NCBI GenBank assembly: GCA_021815805.1
Contig: JAKAZQ010000003.1
Coordinates: 31,296-93,702 of the forward strand
DNA from: Pseudomonadota bacterium
GTDB taxonomy: Bacteria > Pseudomonadota > Gammaproteobacteria > Burkholderiales > Burkholderiaceae_C
Direction: 5' to 3'
Length of the DNA: 62,407 nucleotides
Both the position numbers and the translations under genes were made by a program. The notes beneath the pieces were generated by a model. That model was not told the origin of the DNA, made no database searches, and saw only the letters and a program-made list of their open reading frames with translations. Positions 36,510-46,053 of this stretch are shown one piece after another (positions within the stretch are counted from its first letter, which is position 1; every line of letters starts with the position of its first letter).

Positions 36510-36689
36510 TCAGATCTGCACCATTTCGAAATCGTCCTTGCGCGCGCCGCATTCCGGACATGTCCAGTTCATCGGCACGTCCTCCCAACGCGTGCCCGGG
36601 GCAACGCCGCTTTGCGGATCGCCCAGCTCCTCCTGGTATACGAACCCGCAGATCAGGCACATCCAGGTCTTGAAGTCAGGTTGCGTCAC
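36510..36689 (-). CDS. rubA: Rubredoxin
   Basis: 59-residue iron-sulfur electron carrier. The four Cys ligands lie in CLIC and CPEC motifs (MCLICGFVYQEELGD...NWTCPECGARKDDFEMVQI). The frame opens at ATG 36722, but GTG 36689 is preferred: it has an AGAGGA site 9 bases upstream and gives normal rubredoxin length, while ATG 36722 has none. It lies just upstream of pilG, as in many Burkholderiales, and is divergent from the thiD-like gene. Confidence 0.93.
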   Translation of the reverse strand: MTQPDFKTWMCLICGFVYQEELGDPQSGVAPGTRWEDVPMNWTCPECGARKDDFEMVQI

Positions 36690-36817
36690 AGCGTATCGTC
36701 CTCTGGCATAAGATTCAATCATTCTAAGAAACAGTGGCGCCGCATTTGTGGCGTCCTGCCGACCCGACGGCCGAGGGCTTGGCCGTCCCCGCCGTCCACT
36801 TTCGTGATCGCGCCATC

Positions 36818-37684
36818 ATGCCTCCAAACAGCGAAGCCCCCGAATCTCCTCCCGCCATCATGTTTCTCAACGCGGCCGATCCGAGCGGGGCGGCGGGTCT
36901 GAGCGCGGATCAGGCCGTGTGCGCGGCGGTGGGCTGTCATGCGCTGCCGGTGACCACGTCGATCTGGGTGTGCGACACCGCGGAGGTCTTCGACATCGTC
37001 GAGATCGACGCCGACGCCGTCGTGGAGCAGGCGCGCGCGGTGCTGCAGGACGTCGAGCTGGCCGCGTGGAAGGTCGGCTTCCTGGGTGGCGTCGAGGTGG
37101 TCAGCGCGGTGGCCGAACTGCTTGCCGACTACGCGCAGCTCCCGCTGGTCACCTACGTCGGCAACCTGCAGGCGCTGGAGGAGTCCCAGGTCGAGGAGTA
37201 CATCAAGGCGATGCAGGAGCTGATCCTGCCGCAGACCCGCGTGCTGTGCGGCAACGTCACCGCGCTCAGCCAGTTCCTGTTCCCCGACGTCGAGCGCGAG
37301 CAGCCGCCTACGCCCGACGCGCTGATGCAGCAGGCGCACGCGCTGGGCGTGCAGTACGTGCTGGCCAGCGGCGTGCTGGTGCCCGAGAACCACGTCGAGA
37401 ACGTGCTGCTGAGCCCGCGCCGGCAATTGCTGCGCGAGCGCTTCGAGATGTTCGACGCCGGCTTTTCCGGCGCCGGCGACACGCTGTCGGCCGCCGTCGC
37501 GTCGCTGCTCGGCACCGGCGCGAAGCTGGACCAGGCGGTGCACGAGGCGCTGGAGTTCCTCGACCAGAGCCTGGATTTCGCCTACCGACCGGGCATGGGC
37601 AATCTGGTGCCGGATCGCTTCTTCTGGGCGCAGACCGGGCCCGAGGCAGAGGGCGATTCGATCTCCCCGGTCGGATTGCAGTGA
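36818..37684 (+). CDS. thiD: Hydroxymethylpyrimidine/phosphomethylpyrimidine kinase-like protein
   Basis: 288-residue ribokinase-fold kinase of thiamine synthesis. It begins with an acidic linker and then [38 protein letters not shown], the ThiD N-terminal block (normally SGGAGIQAD). The C-terminal anion-hole motif [19 protein letters not shown] holds the catalytic Asp. Divergence at the first motif makes substrate specificity somewhat uncertain. ATG 36818 was chosen; two other in-frame starts lie upstream. hemL follows 94 bases later. Confidence 0.85.
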   Translation: MPPNSEAPESPPAIMFLNAADPSGAAGLSADQAVCAAVGCHALPVTTSIWVCDTAEVFDIVEIDADAVVEQARAVLQDVELAAWKVGFLGGVEVVSAVAELLADYAQLPLVTYVGNLQALEESQVEEYIKAMQELILPQTRVLCGNVTALSQFLFPDVEREQPPTPDALMQQAHALGVQYVLASGVLVPENHVENVLLSPRRQLLRERFEMFDAGFSGAGDTLSAAVASLLGTGAKLDQAVHEALEFLDQSLDFAYRPGMGNLVPDRFFWAQTGPEAEGDSISPVGLQ

Positions 37685-37778
37685 GCATGCACTGAAACAG
37701 CGTGCGCGCCGCGTCGCTCGGCGCCACGTCCCGGCGCCGCGCGCAAGCGCCGCGCGACGCCTTCGCATCGAGTTCTCC

Positions 37779-39074
37779 ATGGACCAGCAGACGAGCAACG
37801 AAGACCTGTTCGAGCGCGCGCAGCGCAGCATCCCCGGAGGCGTGAATTCGCCGGTCCGGGCGTTTCGCCAGGTCGGCGGCGTGCCGCGCTTCATGCAGCG
37901 TGCCGAAGGCCCCTACATGTTCGATGTCGAGGGTCGGCGCTACATCGACTACATCGGTTCGTGGGGGCCGATGATCGCCGGCCATGCGCATCCCGAGGTG
38001 ATCGACGCGGTGCAGCGCGCGGCCACGCGCTCGCTGTCCTTCGGTGCGCCCACCGCCGACGAGATCGAGATCGCCGAACTGCTGCGCGAGCTCATGCCGG
38101 CGGTCGAGATGGTGCGTCTGGTGTCCAGCGGCACCGAGGCGGCGATGAGCGCGTTGCGTCTGGCGCGCGGCTTCACCGGGCGCGATGCCATCGTCAAGTT
38201 CGAGGGGTGTTACCACGGGCACGCCGACAGCCTGCTGGTCAAGGCCGGCTCCGGCCTGCTGACCTTCGGCAACCCGAGCTCGGCGGGCGTGCCCGCGGAC
38301 GTCGCGGCGCACACCCTGGTGCTCGAGTACAACAACATCGCGCAGCTCGACCAGCTGTTCGCGTCGCGCGGCGCGGAGATCGCCTGCGTCCTGGTCGAGC
38401 CGATCGCCGGCAACATGAACTTCGTCCGGGGCAGCGCCGCGTGGCACCAGCGCCTGCGCGAACTGTGCACCCAGCATGGCGCGCTGCTCGTGTGGGACGA
38501 GGTGATGACCGGCTTTCGCGTCGCGCTCGGCGGCGCGCAGCAGGTCTATGGCATCCGGCCCGACCTGGTGGTGCTGGGCAAGGTCATGGGCGGCGGCATG
38601 CCGATGGCCGCGTTCGGCGGCCGCGCCGACGTCATGCAGCAGCTGTCGCCGCTCGGCGCCGTCTACCAGGCCGGCACGCTGTCCGGCAACCCGGTGGCGG
38701 TGGCCGCCGGCATGGCGCAGCTGCGCATCGTGCGCCGCGCCGGCTTCCACGACGCGCTGGGCGAGACCACGCGGCGCCTGATGCAGGGTCTGGAGCAGGC
38801 GGCGGCACGCCATGGCGTGGCGTTGCGCACCGATTGCCAGGGCGGCATGTTCGGTCTGTACTTCGCCACCGACCTGCCGCGCAACTATGCCGAGGTCGCG
38901 AAGGCCGACCTGCAGGCCTTCAAGGCTTTTTTCCATGCCATGCTGGCGCGCGGGGTCTACCTGGCTCCCAGCATGTTCGAGGCCGGTTTCGTGTCCAGCG
39001 CGCACGATGCCGGCGTGATCGACGCCACGCTGCAGGCGGCCGACGCCGCGTTCGCCGAGCTCGCGGCGCGCTGA
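37779..39074 (+). CDS. hemL: Glutamate-1-semialdehyde 2,1-aminomutase
   Basis: PLP enzyme of the C5 haem pathway that makes 5-aminolevulinate from glutamate-1-semialdehyde. 431 residues. [13 protein letters not shown] at the N-terminus, [16 protein letters not shown] (PLP phosphate binding), [19 protein letters not shown] and the Schiff-base Lys268 in [17 protein letters not shown] are complete. Overlapping the betaproteobacterial thiD-rubredoxin-pil neighbourhood. Confidence 0.97.
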   Translation: MDQQTSNEDLFERAQRSIPGGVNSPVRAFRQVGGVPRFMQRAEGPYMFDVEGRRYIDYIGSWGPMIAGHAHPEVIDAVQRAATRSLSFGAPTADEIEIAELLRELMPAVEMVRLVSSGTEAAMSALRLARGFTGRDAIVKFEGCYHGHADSLLVKAGSGLLTFGNPSSAGVPADVAAHTLVLEYNNIAQLDQLFASRGAEIACVLVEPIAGNMNFVRGSAAWHQRLRELCTQHGALLVWDEVMTGFRVALGGAQQVYGIRPDLVVLGKVMGGGMPMAAFGGRADVMQQLSPLGAVYQAGTLSGNPVAVAAGMAQLRIVRRAGFHDALGETTRRLMQGLEQAAARHGVALRTDCQGGMFGLYFATDLPRNYAEVAKADLQAFKAFFHAMLARGVYLAPSMFEAGFVSSAHDAGVIDATLQAADAAFAELAAR

Positions 39075-39095
39075 GGCGCGCGCCGGCGCGGCGCG

Positions 39096-39809
39096 TCAGC
39101 GAGGTACCTGGGCGTCGAGCGCGCGCGCCGCGATGGTCGCGCTGCGGCGGTCCACGTACGGTCCGTACAGGTCGTGCTCGAGGCGCCGCGGCGCCGGCAG
39201 CATGACGGCCAGGCGCGCCGCCTGCATGCGCTGCAGGCGCGCCGCCGGCGCGTGGAAATAGGCGCGTGCCGCCGCCTGCGCCCCGTACACCCCACCGCCC
39301 CATTCGACGCTGTTGAGGTACATCTCGAGGATGCGCCGCTTGTCCAGCAGCAGTTCCAGCATGCCGGTGATCAGCAGTTCCTGCGCCTTGCGCACATAGC
39401 TGCGTTCCGGCGACAGGAACAGGTTCTTGGCCAGTTGCTGGGTGATGGTGGAGCCGCCGACGATGCGATGATCGCGCTCCACGCGTCGCGTGTGGTCGCG
39501 AATCCAGGCTTCGCGCAGGGCCTGCCAGTCGACCCCCATGTTGTGCTCGAAGGTGGCGTCCTCGGAGGCCACCACGGCGCGCTTCAGCCAGGGGCTGATG
39601 CTCGGGTAGGCGACCCAGCGATGCTGCCAGCGAAGCGCCTGGTGTCCGAGCAGCATGCGCATCTGCGCGGCGCGCATGAACGCGGTTTCATGCACCGGCA
39701 GCACCGACCACAGCGCGATGCGCAGCGCGAAATAGCCCTGCAGCACGAGCACCGAGCACAGGCCCAGCAGCAGCAGGCGCGTTGTCGGGGTGCGGCGCGC
39801 GCGCTTCAT
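39096..39809 (-). CDS. mtgA: Monofunctional peptidoglycan glycosyltransferase
   Basis: 237-residue membrane-anchored enzyme that polymerises lipid II. A single N-terminal transmembrane segment (LLLLGLCSVLVLQGYFALRIALW) is followed by the GT51 domain: VVASEDATFEHN with the catalytic Glu, GGSTITQQLAKNLFLSPERSYVRKAQE, LEMYLNSVEWGGGVYG, and AARLAVMLPAPRRLE. ATG 39809 (MKRARRTP) fits the family. It lies 28 bases after aroE on the same strand, a common pairing in betaproteobacteria. Confidence 0.95.
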   Translation of the reverse strand: MKRARRTPTTRLLLLGLCSVLVLQGYFALRIALWSVLPVHETAFMRAAQMRMLLGHQALRWQHRWVAYPSISPWLKRAVVASEDATFEHNMGVDWQALREAWIRDHTRRVERDHRIVGGSTITQQLAKNLFLSPERSYVRKAQELLITGMLELLLDKRRILEMYLNSVEWGGGVYGAQAAARAYFHAPAARLQRMQAARLAVMLPAPRRLEHDLYGPYVDRRSATIAARALDAQVPR

Positions 39810-39837
39810 CGTCGGCTGCCCAGCGTGGCGCGTCGCA

Positions 39838-40701
39838 TCAGGCCCGCGCGGCCTCGGCGTCGAGCTCGGCGCGCAGGCTGCGCAGCACCGGCGCGGTATC
39901 CACGCGCACGCCATGCCACAGCGCGAAACTCTCGGCCGCCTGCTCGACCAGCATGCCCAGCCCGTCATGGGCGCGCGCGCCGGCGTCGCGCGCCAGGCGC
40001 ACGAAGGCGGTCGGCGTCGCGCCGTACATCATGTCGTAGGCGAACTGCGCCCCCTGCAGCACGCCCGGCGGCAGCGTCGGCGTGGCGCCACCCAGCCCGC
40101 CGGCGGTGGCGTGGATCACCAGCGCGTGCCCCGAGCGCGGCGTCTGGCTCGCGTGCAGCCGCGTCGCGTGCCCGGCGGCGAATCGCGCATGGCGTGCGAC
40201 CAGTTGCGCGGCGCGCGCCGCGCCGCGGTTCCAGACCTCGATGTCCGCGGCGCCCGCGGCGATCAGCGCGCCCAGCACGCCGCTGGCGGCGCCGCCGGCG
40301 CCCAGCAGCAGGATGTCGAGCCCGTGCAGCGCCTGCGCCGGCTCGCGCTGCAGCAGGCGTGCAAGGTCGCGTACCAGCCCGATGCCATCGGTGTTGTCGC
40401 CCCAGACCTCGCCTTGCGCGTCCCAGCCGAGGGTGTTGGCGGCCTCGGCCAGGCGGGCGCGCTCGGACAGCCGGGACGCGGCGCGCGCCGCGTCGAACTT
40501 GCACGGCACCGTGACATTGCAGCCTCGGCCGCCTTCCGCGCGAAACGCCGCGAGTGCGGCGTCGAAGCCGTCTGGCGCGACCAGGCGGCTTTCGTAGCGC
40601 AGCGGCTTGCCGGCCTGTTCGGCGAACAGCTGGTGGATGCGCGGCGAGCGGCTGTGCTGCACCGGATTGCCGAGCACGGCGTAGAGATCGGGGGATGTCA
40701 T
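39838..40701 (-). CDS. aroE: Shikimate dehydrogenase (NADP+)
   Basis: Reduces 3-dehydroshikimate to shikimate. 287 residues. The N-terminal substrate domain has YAVLGNPVQHSRSPRIHQLFA and NVTVPCKFDA (catalytic Lys). The NADP domain has LLLGAGGAASGVLGALI and the NRGAARA cofactor-specificity loop. DGLGMLVEQAAESFALWHG closes the active site. Its ATG overlaps the stop of the upstream TonB-like gene (ATGA). With aroQ and aroC it is the third shikimate-pathway gene in this window, each in a different transcription unit. Confidence 0.96.
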   Translation of the reverse strand: MTSPDLYAVLGNPVQHSRSPRIHQLFAEQAGKPLRYESRLVAPDGFDAALAAFRAEGGRGCNVTVPCKFDAARAASRLSERARLAEAANTLGWDAQGEVWGDNTDGIGLVRDLARLLQREPAQALHGLDILLLGAGGAASGVLGALIAAGAADIEVWNRGAARAAQLVARHARFAAGHATRLHASQTPRSGHALVIHATAGGLGGATPTLPPGVLQGAQFAYDMMYGATPTAFVRLARDAGARAHDGLGMLVEQAAESFALWHGVRVDTAPVLRSLRAELDAEAARA

Positions 40702-41597
40702 CGGGAGGCAGCGGGGGTACGCGCCGGCGCGCTGGCGCGCAGGTCGGTGTTCAGGTCGCCTTCGTGCGTGAAATCGAAGCCGGCCACGACCACGATCTGG
40801 TCGGCGTCCTGGCGCATCTGCGTGCTGAAGCCGCCGAACGGCTGCGCCGCGTCGACGATCGCCTGCGCCATGCTGTCGAGCGTGGGGTCGCCGGAACTGC
40901 GCACCACGTCGGCCTTCAGCACATGCCCGCCGGCGTCCACCGTGATGGCCATGATCAGGCGCCCGTACAGCTTGTGGCCGCCGCGTTGCGGAAAATCCGC
41001 GGTTCCCAAGCGTTCGATCTTCTCGCGCATGCGGTCGTAGTACAGCGCGTACGGCACGCTGCGCGTGCTGGGGCCGACGAAGCGTCGGCGCGGGCGTGCG
41101 TTGTTCAACGCGATGCGACGCTGGATGGCGCCGATCAGGTCGAGCATCTCGCGGCGCTGCTGCTGCAGGGCCTGCTGCGACTGCGTCGTCACGTCGCGCC
41201 GCTGCAGCGCCTGCTGCAGCGTGACGACCTGGCTTTGCGCAGTGCTCAGCAACTCGCGTTCGCGTTGCTCGAGACGCTCCAGATGGGCCTGCGCGTCGTG
41301 CGCGGCGTCGCCCGTGGCGTTGCGCGGCGCGGCCGGCAGCGGGGTCGCCGCGAGCCCGCTGCGCGCACTGCCGCCACCGGCCAGGTCGGCCTGCGCCAGC
41401 GCCTGCGCCCGGGCCGGCGGCCGCGGGCTGGCGCGGTTCACGAGAATCACCGACAGCGTCGGGCTGCGCAACAGGCGATCGACCATGCGCGGCGCGCCCA
41501 GGCGCAGGCCGAGCAGCAGCAGGTGCGCAGCCACCGAGATGCCGAGCGCCCACTGCAGCGGGCTCGGGCGCGGTAGGCGCAAGGTCGCGGGTCGCAC
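40698..41597 (-). CDS. TonB-like energy-transducer family protein
   Basis: About 299 residues. A transmembrane helix near the N-terminus (LQWALGISVAAHLLLLGLRLG) is followed by a long helical, Gln-rich coiled-coil region (LERLEQRERELLSTAQSQ, then TQSQQALQQQRREMLDLIG). The C-terminal domain, KLYGRLIMAITVDAGGHVLKADVVRSSGDPTLDSMAQ, is the TonB C-terminal fold. GTG at 41597, just after the RNase stop, is the only plausible initiator. It is coupled to aroE (ATGA), an arrangement found in many Burkholderiales. No ExbB/ExbD or receptor is nearby, so the partner is unknown. Confidence 0.82.
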   Translation of the reverse strand: MRPATLRLPRPSPLQWALGISVAAHLLLLGLRLGAPRMVDRLLRSPTLSVILVNRASPRPPARAQALAQADLAGGGSARSGLAATPLPAAPRNATGDAAHDAQAHLERLEQRERELLSTAQSQVVTLQQALQRRDVTTQSQQALQQQRREMLDLIGAIQRRIALNNARPRRRFVGPSTRSVPYALYYDRMREKIERLGTADFPQRGGHKLYGRLIMAITVDAGGHVLKADVVRSSGDPTLDSMAQAIVDAAQPFGGFSTQMRQDADQIVVVAGFDFTHEGDLNTDLRASAPARTPAASR

Positions 41598-41605
41598 GCG
41601 CGGCT

Positions 41606-43741
41606 TCAGGCGGACGGGGTTTCGGCGCCGCCGCCGTGCACGCCGTCGTGCACGTGGCCGCCACTGTGCTGGGCCGGCTCGCTCGGCGCTTCGCTGCCGC
41701 CGGCCGCCGCTTCGTCGACCGCGTCGACCGCGTCGACCGCGTCGACCTCGAGGCGCAGACCGCCCGCCAGGTCGGCCTCCTCGTCGGGTTCCGCGGCTTC
41801 CGCGGGCTCCGCGGCGACCGCGTCGTGCAGCACCTGGGCGACCCGGCACGGTTGCTCCAGGGTGATCAGGTCGGGCTCGCCGAACTGCACGCGCACGCGC
41901 GTGCCGCGCGGCAGCTCCTGCGCGCCGGCCGCGGCAAGTACCAGCGGCAGCCCGTCGACGCGCACGAGTCCGTCGCGCAGCACCGCGCCGTCGGCCTGCG
42001 AAATGCCCTGCTGGCGCAGGTAGCGCAAGGTCCAGTAGCGTTCCATGCCGCGCTGGAAATCGGCGTAGGCCTTGTAGGCCTCCTCGAAGGCGCCGACGAC
42101 GGCGAACAGCTGCGCGTCCTTCGGGCGATACGGCGCGACCAGCGCCGCGGCCCGCCCGTGGCGCGCGGCGGCGATGATCTGGCCCTGGTTGACCAGATCC
42201 GCATAGCGGCGCAGCGGCGACGTGCACCACGCGTACTGCGCCACGCCCAGCCCCTGGTGCGGCGCGGCGCGCGTGCCCATGCGGGTGCGCAGGTTGGCCC
42301 CCATGCCGCTCTGGCTGCGGTAGATCGCCGGCAGGCCGAGCTCGGCCAGCCAGCCGCCCCAGGTGGCGTTGGCGAGGATCATCATCTCGGCCACGATCAG
42401 GTCCAGCGGTGCGCCGCGCCGGCGCGGCACGATGTCCACGCGCGCGTGCTCCTCGCCCTGGTCCAGGTCCTGCACGCGAAAGGTGTAGTCGACGCCGCCC
42501 GGGCGCTCGGCCCGCCCGCGCACCTGTTCGCGTCCGGCCTTCAGGCGCTGCGCCACGCGCCAGAGCTGCGCCAGCTCCTGCGCGCAGGGGTAGTCCTGCG
42601 CGCCCGCCGGCGCCTGCAGCGTGTGCTCGGTGATGCGCTCGTCGAGCAGGTCGTGGCGCAGGTTGGCGACGATCGGCACGCGTTCGATGCGGGTCTCGTG
42701 GCCGCGCACCTGGAGTTCGGCGTCGAACTCGACATACAGGCTCACCGCGGGCGGGCAGGCACCCTCGCCGAGCGTGAAGGCCTGCACCAGCGCGTCGGGC
42801 AGCATGGTGATCTTGTCGCCCGGCATGTACACCGTCGACATGCGGCCGCGCGCCGCCTGGTCCCAGGCGCTGTCGCGGGCCAGCGCCAGCGCCGGCGCGG
42901 CGATGTGGATGCCCACCGTGAGGCCGCCGTCGGCGGTCGCGCGCACCGACAGCGCGTCGTCGATCTCGGTGGTCTGAGAGTCGTCGATGCTGAACGCCTG
43001 CACCTCGGCGCGCGGCAGTTCGTCGCCGCCGGTCTCGGGTAGCGCGGCATCGCCGAAACCGGTGCCGCGCGGGAAGTACTCCAGCAGGAAGCGCTGCATG
43101 TGAAAGCGCCACGGCGAAGCGATGGCGCCGGCCTCGCGCAGCAGCTGCAGTGCGCCCTTCGCGCCTTGTCGCACGGCGAGCGCCAGCGCCTTGTATTCGG
43201 GGCTGTTCTTGTCCGGCTTGAACAGCAGGCTGTAGAGTCGCTCGGCGATCGCCGGCGGGCAGCGCCCCTGCTGCAGTTCCAGCGCGTCGGCCTGGATGCG
43301 CTGCTCGAGCTCCTGGCGTCGCGCGATGCCGGCCAGCGCCGCCTGCAGCGTTTCGCGGCTGGCCTTGCGGAAGCGGCCCTTGCCGCGGCGCGAGAAGTAG
43401 TGCGGCGCGCCGTGCAGGCGCAGCAGCACGGCGGCCTTCTGGCGAGCGTCGGTGGCGTCGCCGTAGTACTCGGCGGCCAGTTCCTCGAAGGCGAACTCGT
43501 CCTCCGGGGCGAACTCCCACAGCAGATCCAGCTCGATGCCGTCCTGCTGCGCCTGCGCCCAGTCGAGCAGTTCCGCGGGAGCCGGGCTGTCGAACCGCAG
43601 CAACGCCTGCTGCTGCTTGATCTTCTGCCGCTTGCCGCTGGCCAGTTCGACCTGCATCGAGGCGTCGGCCTGGCTCATGACGCGGGCGGTGGCGAGCTTG
43701 CCCGCCTCTTCGAACACAACGTAACTCACGAGTCCATCCAT
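41606..43741 (-). CDS. RNase II/RNase R family exoribonuclease
   Basis: 711-residue 3'-to-5' RNA exonuclease. The RNB catalytic block is AFSIDDSQTTEIDDALSVRATADGGLTVGIHIAAPA with its conserved Asp cluster. GDKITMLPDALVQAF, NLRTRMGTRAAPHQGLGVAQYAWCTSPLRRYADLVNQ and the C-terminal S1-like part also match. The last 60 residues are acidic with VDAVDAVDAVD and a His-rich end. The diverged N-terminus lacks a clear cold-shock domain, so II versus R cannot be assigned. ATG 43741 directly follows the yqiA stop. Confidence 0.9.
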   Translation of the reverse strand: MDGLVSYVVFEEAGKLATARVMSQADASMQVELASGKRQKIKQQQALLRFDSPAPAELLDWAQAQQDGIELDLLWEFAPEDEFAFEELAAEYYGDATDARQKAAVLLRLHGAPHYFSRRGKGRFRKASRETLQAALAGIARRQELEQRIQADALELQQGRCPPAIAERLYSLLFKPDKNSPEYKALALAVRQGAKGALQLLREAGAIASPWRFHMQRFLLEYFPRGTGFGDAALPETGGDELPRAEVQAFSIDDSQTTEIDDALSVRATADGGLTVGIHIAAPALALARDSAWDQAARGRMSTVYMPGDKITMLPDALVQAFTLGEGACPPAVSLYVEFDAELQVRGHETRIERVPIVANLRHDLLDERITEHTLQAPAGAQDYPCAQELAQLWRVAQRLKAGREQVRGRAERPGGVDYTFRVQDLDQGEEHARVDIVPRRRGAPLDLIVAEMMILANATWGGWLAELGLPAIYRSQSGMGANLRTRMGTRAAPHQGLGVAQYAWCTSPLRRYADLVNQGQIIAAARHGRAAALVAPYRPKDAQLFAVVGAFEEAYKAYADFQRGMERYWTLRYLRQQGISQADGAVLRDGLVRVDGLPLVLAAAGAQELPRGTRVRVQFGEPDLITLEQPCRVAQVLHDAVAAEPAEAAEPDEEADLAGGLRLEVDAVDAVDAVDEAAAGGSEAPSEPAQHSGGHVHDGVHGGGAETPSA

Positions 43742-44380
43742 TCAGTCGGCGCGCAGGCCGAGAAATTCGAGCACGGCGTCGCAGTGACGCTCGGCGTAGT
43801 CTTCCAGTGCGTGCCCGCCGCTGTCCACCACGCGCAGCATCGCGCCGCGATAGCGTGCCTGCATCTCGCGCCAGTCGAGCACCTCGTCGTCGCGCGCGAT
43901 CACCGCGAGGTAGCGCTGCGGGTGCGGCACCGGACGATCGAGCTGGCCGATTTCGTAGTCGCGCAGCTGCGCGACGTGGCTTGCCGTGAACTGCAAGCGC
44001 AGCGACGGATCGTGCCAGCTGCCCAGTTCGCCGATCTGCGCCGCGAGGTCGCGCGCCGGGTTCACCGCGGGGTTGAGCAACGCGGCGCGGCAGTCGAGGC
44101 GCTGCGCCAGCCAGGTGGCGTAGAAACCGCCGAGCGAACTGCCGACCAGCGCCAGGCGCCTGGGCGCGGCCTGCTGCACCAGGCGCAGCAGGCCTTCGAC
44201 GGCGTCGCGCGGGGAGGCCGGCAGCTGGGGGCACAACCATTCCACCCGCGGCCGTGCGGGGCGCTGCAGCTGCTGCAGCCGCTGGTGCGTGAGGCGCGCC
44301 TTCGCGGAACCCGGCGAGGAACGGAACCCGTGCAGGTACAGCAGGTGCGAGGGTCGCAGGGAGGAATCGGTGGCGGGCAT
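43742..44380 (-). CDS. YqiA/YcfP-type alpha/beta-fold esterase
   Basis: 212-residue small serine hydrolase. LLYLHGFRSSPGSAKA (oxyanion region), nucleophile Ser in VGSSLGGFYATWLAQ, ARDDEVLDW (Asp) and the catalytic His in VVDSGGHALEDYAE make a complete triad. Related proteins are esterases of unknown physiological substrate. It is immediately upstream of the RNase gene, with no intergenic base between stop and ATG. Confidence 0.88.
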   Translation of the reverse strand: MPATDSSLRPSHLLYLHGFRSSPGSAKARLTHQRLQQLQRPARPRVEWLCPQLPASPRDAVEGLLRLVQQAAPRRLALVGSSLGGFYATWLAQRLDCRAALLNPAVNPARDLAAQIGELGSWHDPSLRLQFTASHVAQLRDYEIGQLDRPVPHPQRYLAVIARDDEVLDWREMQARYRGAMLRVVDSGGHALEDYAERHCDAVLEFLGLRAD

Positions 44381-44502
44381 GCTCGCGGGCGGACGTGGAC
44401 GGGCGCCGGATGCGCGCTGGCATCGCTACGGCAGGCCCCAATCGTAGCGTCTGCGGCCGCGCCGGCAGGCGCCCCGGTGCGGCCTCCCGGGAGCGGCCGG
44501 TG

Positions 44503-44955
44503 TCAGGCGGTGCCGGGCTGCGCCGGCTCGGGCGGCCAGTCGCGGATGTAGGCCTTGAGCATGCGGTTCTCGAAATCCTGCTCCTGCACCACGGCGCGCG
44601 CCACGTCGCGGAACGAGATCACGCCGAGCAGCGTGGAGCCGTCCATCACCGGCATGTAGCGGGTGCCGCTGTCGAGCAGCAGCCGGCGCAGTTCGTCGAG
44701 GCTGGTGTGGGGCGCGCAATGCACGGGGTCGCGCTGCATGAGCTCGCCCACGGGCGGGTGCGCGTCGGCGTGCGCGCTCATCGCCGCCAACACCTCGCGG
44801 AAGGTGAGCATGCCGGCGAGCCGGCCGTCGTGCATGACGACCAGCGAGCCGACGTCGTGCAGCGCCATGGTGCGCGCTGCCTCGTGCAGCGGGGTGTCGG
44901 GCGCGACGGTGAACAGTGCAGTCCCCTTGATGCGCAAAATATCACTGACTTGCAT
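44503..44955 (-). CDS. CBS-domain pair protein
   Basis: 150-residue cytoplasmic protein made of two CBS motifs: ILRIKGTALFTVAPDTPLHEAARTMALHDVGSLVVMHDGRLAGMLTFREV and then VGELMQRDPVHCAPHTSLDELRRLLLDSGTRYMPVMDGSTLLGVISFRDV. Such proteins bind adenine nucleotides and report energy state; the target is unknown. The start ATG 44955 has a CGGAGA site. TATATT at about 44990 on the minus strand could be its -10 box. It is divergent from the downstream hydrolase gene. Confidence 0.9.
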   Translation of the reverse strand: MQVSDILRIKGTALFTVAPDTPLHEAARTMALHDVGSLVVMHDGRLAGMLTFREVLAAMSAHADAHPPVGELMQRDPVHCAPHTSLDELRRLLLDSGTRYMPVMDGSTLLGVISFRDVARAVVQEQDFENRMLKAYIRDWPPEPAQPGTA

Positions 44956-45123
44956 CGCGGTCTCCGGTGGGCGTTACGAGCATGCAGCCAATATAGTGGA
45001 GGCGTCGGCCCGATTCCATGCCGCCACGCTGCGGACAGGGTCGCGGTGCGGCGCCACGGGCCGGTGCGGCGCCGGGGTTTCGGCGGGTTCGTCAGCGCGC
45101 CGGGCGCGCGTGCGGAGGGTTCC

Positions 45124-45921
45124 ATGCAATGTCTGGTCGATTCGCGTGAAGTGCATGTGCACTGCGTGCCTGGCGCCTCCCCGCAGCGGCTGCCGCCGGT
45201 GGTGCTGCTGCACGGCGCCTGCCAGGATCACCGCGCGTGGCTGCCAGTGATGCCCGGCCTGGCGCGCGCCGGTCACGCCGTCTACGCCCCCGACCTGCCG
45301 GGGCATTCGGCGAGTGCGGGGCCGCCGTGCGTCGGCGTGCCCGAACTCGTCGGCTGGCTGCTGGAACTGCTCGATGTGCTGGCGCTGGAGCGCTGCGCGC
45401 TGGTCGGCCACAGCATGGGTTCGCTGGTCGGGCTGCACGCGGCGGCGCTGGCGCCGCGCCGCGTCAGCCACCTGGCGATGGTTGCCACGGCCTTCCCGAT
45501 GGCCGTCTCGCCGGTGCTGCTCGAGCAGGCGCGCGGCGATGTCGAATCGGCCATGCGGGACATCGCGCGCTGGTCGCACAAGGGCTCGCGCGAGCAGCCG
45601 CCCGATGCGGCGCTGGTCGAGGCCAGCCTGCAGTTGATGCGCTCGGTGCAGGCGCGCTGGCCGGCCGGCGATCTGCTCGCCAACGACCTCGAGGCCTGCA
45701 ATGCCTATGCCGACGGACTGGAGATGGCGCGCCGCCTGCAGGTGCCGGTGGGGCTGGTGCTCGGCGAGGCCGATCGCATGACCCCGGCGCGCGCCACGCA
45801 GGCATTGCAGCAGGCCCTGCCGCAGGCCGCCGTGACCATGCTGCCGGCCGGGCACGCGCTGATGCAGGAACAGCCCGATGCGCTGGTGCGCGCATTGCTG
45901 GCGCTGTTCGAGCGCGGCTGA
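45124..45921 (+). CDS. Alpha/beta-fold hydrolase
   Basis: 265-residue hydrolase. VVLLHGACQDHRAW (oxyanion loop), YAPDLPGHSASAG, nucleophile Ser in LVGHSMGSLVGLHAAA, VLGEADRMTPARA (Asp) and the catalytic His in LPAGHALMQEQPD form the full triad. The substrate is unknown. The frame is open far upstream; ATG 45124 is chosen because of the GGAGGG site 4 bases ahead and the normal family N-terminus. Confidence 0.9.
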   Translation: MQCLVDSREVHVHCVPGASPQRLPPVVLLHGACQDHRAWLPVMPGLARAGHAVYAPDLPGHSASAGPPCVGVPELVGWLLELLDVLALERCALVGHSMGSLVGLHAAALAPRRVSHLAMVATAFPMAVSPVLLEQARGDVESAMRDIARWSHKGSREQPPDAALVEASLQLMRSVQARWPAGDLLANDLEACNAYADGLEMARRLQVPVGLVLGEADRMTPARATQALQQALPQAAVTMLPAGHALMQEQPDALVRALLALFERG

Positions 45922-45953
45922 AAAAAAGAAGGCCGATCGTCGCCGATCGGCCT
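45921..45953 (-). terminator. Intrinsic terminator of the phasin gene
   Basis: On the minus strand a perfect 10-bp stem AGGCCGATCG / CGATCGGCCT with a 4-base loop is followed by TCTTTTTTT. It lies 100 bases after the phasin stop and abuts the end of the convergent hydrolase gene, whose TGA shares position 45921. Confidence 0.9.
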
Positions 45954-46053
45954 GCGAAGGTACTGGAAAGTACCGAGGAGACAACTTGTACGACCGTCTG
46001 CGCGGCCTGTTCGCGGCGGCCCGCAAGGGCCGCTCGCGCTGATGTTGCTGCGC

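Noticed and set aside
36690..36722. ATG 36722 as the rubredoxin start
   Set aside because: It lacks a ribosome-binding site and adds 11 residues not seen in rubredoxins; GTG 36689 has AGAGGA ahead.
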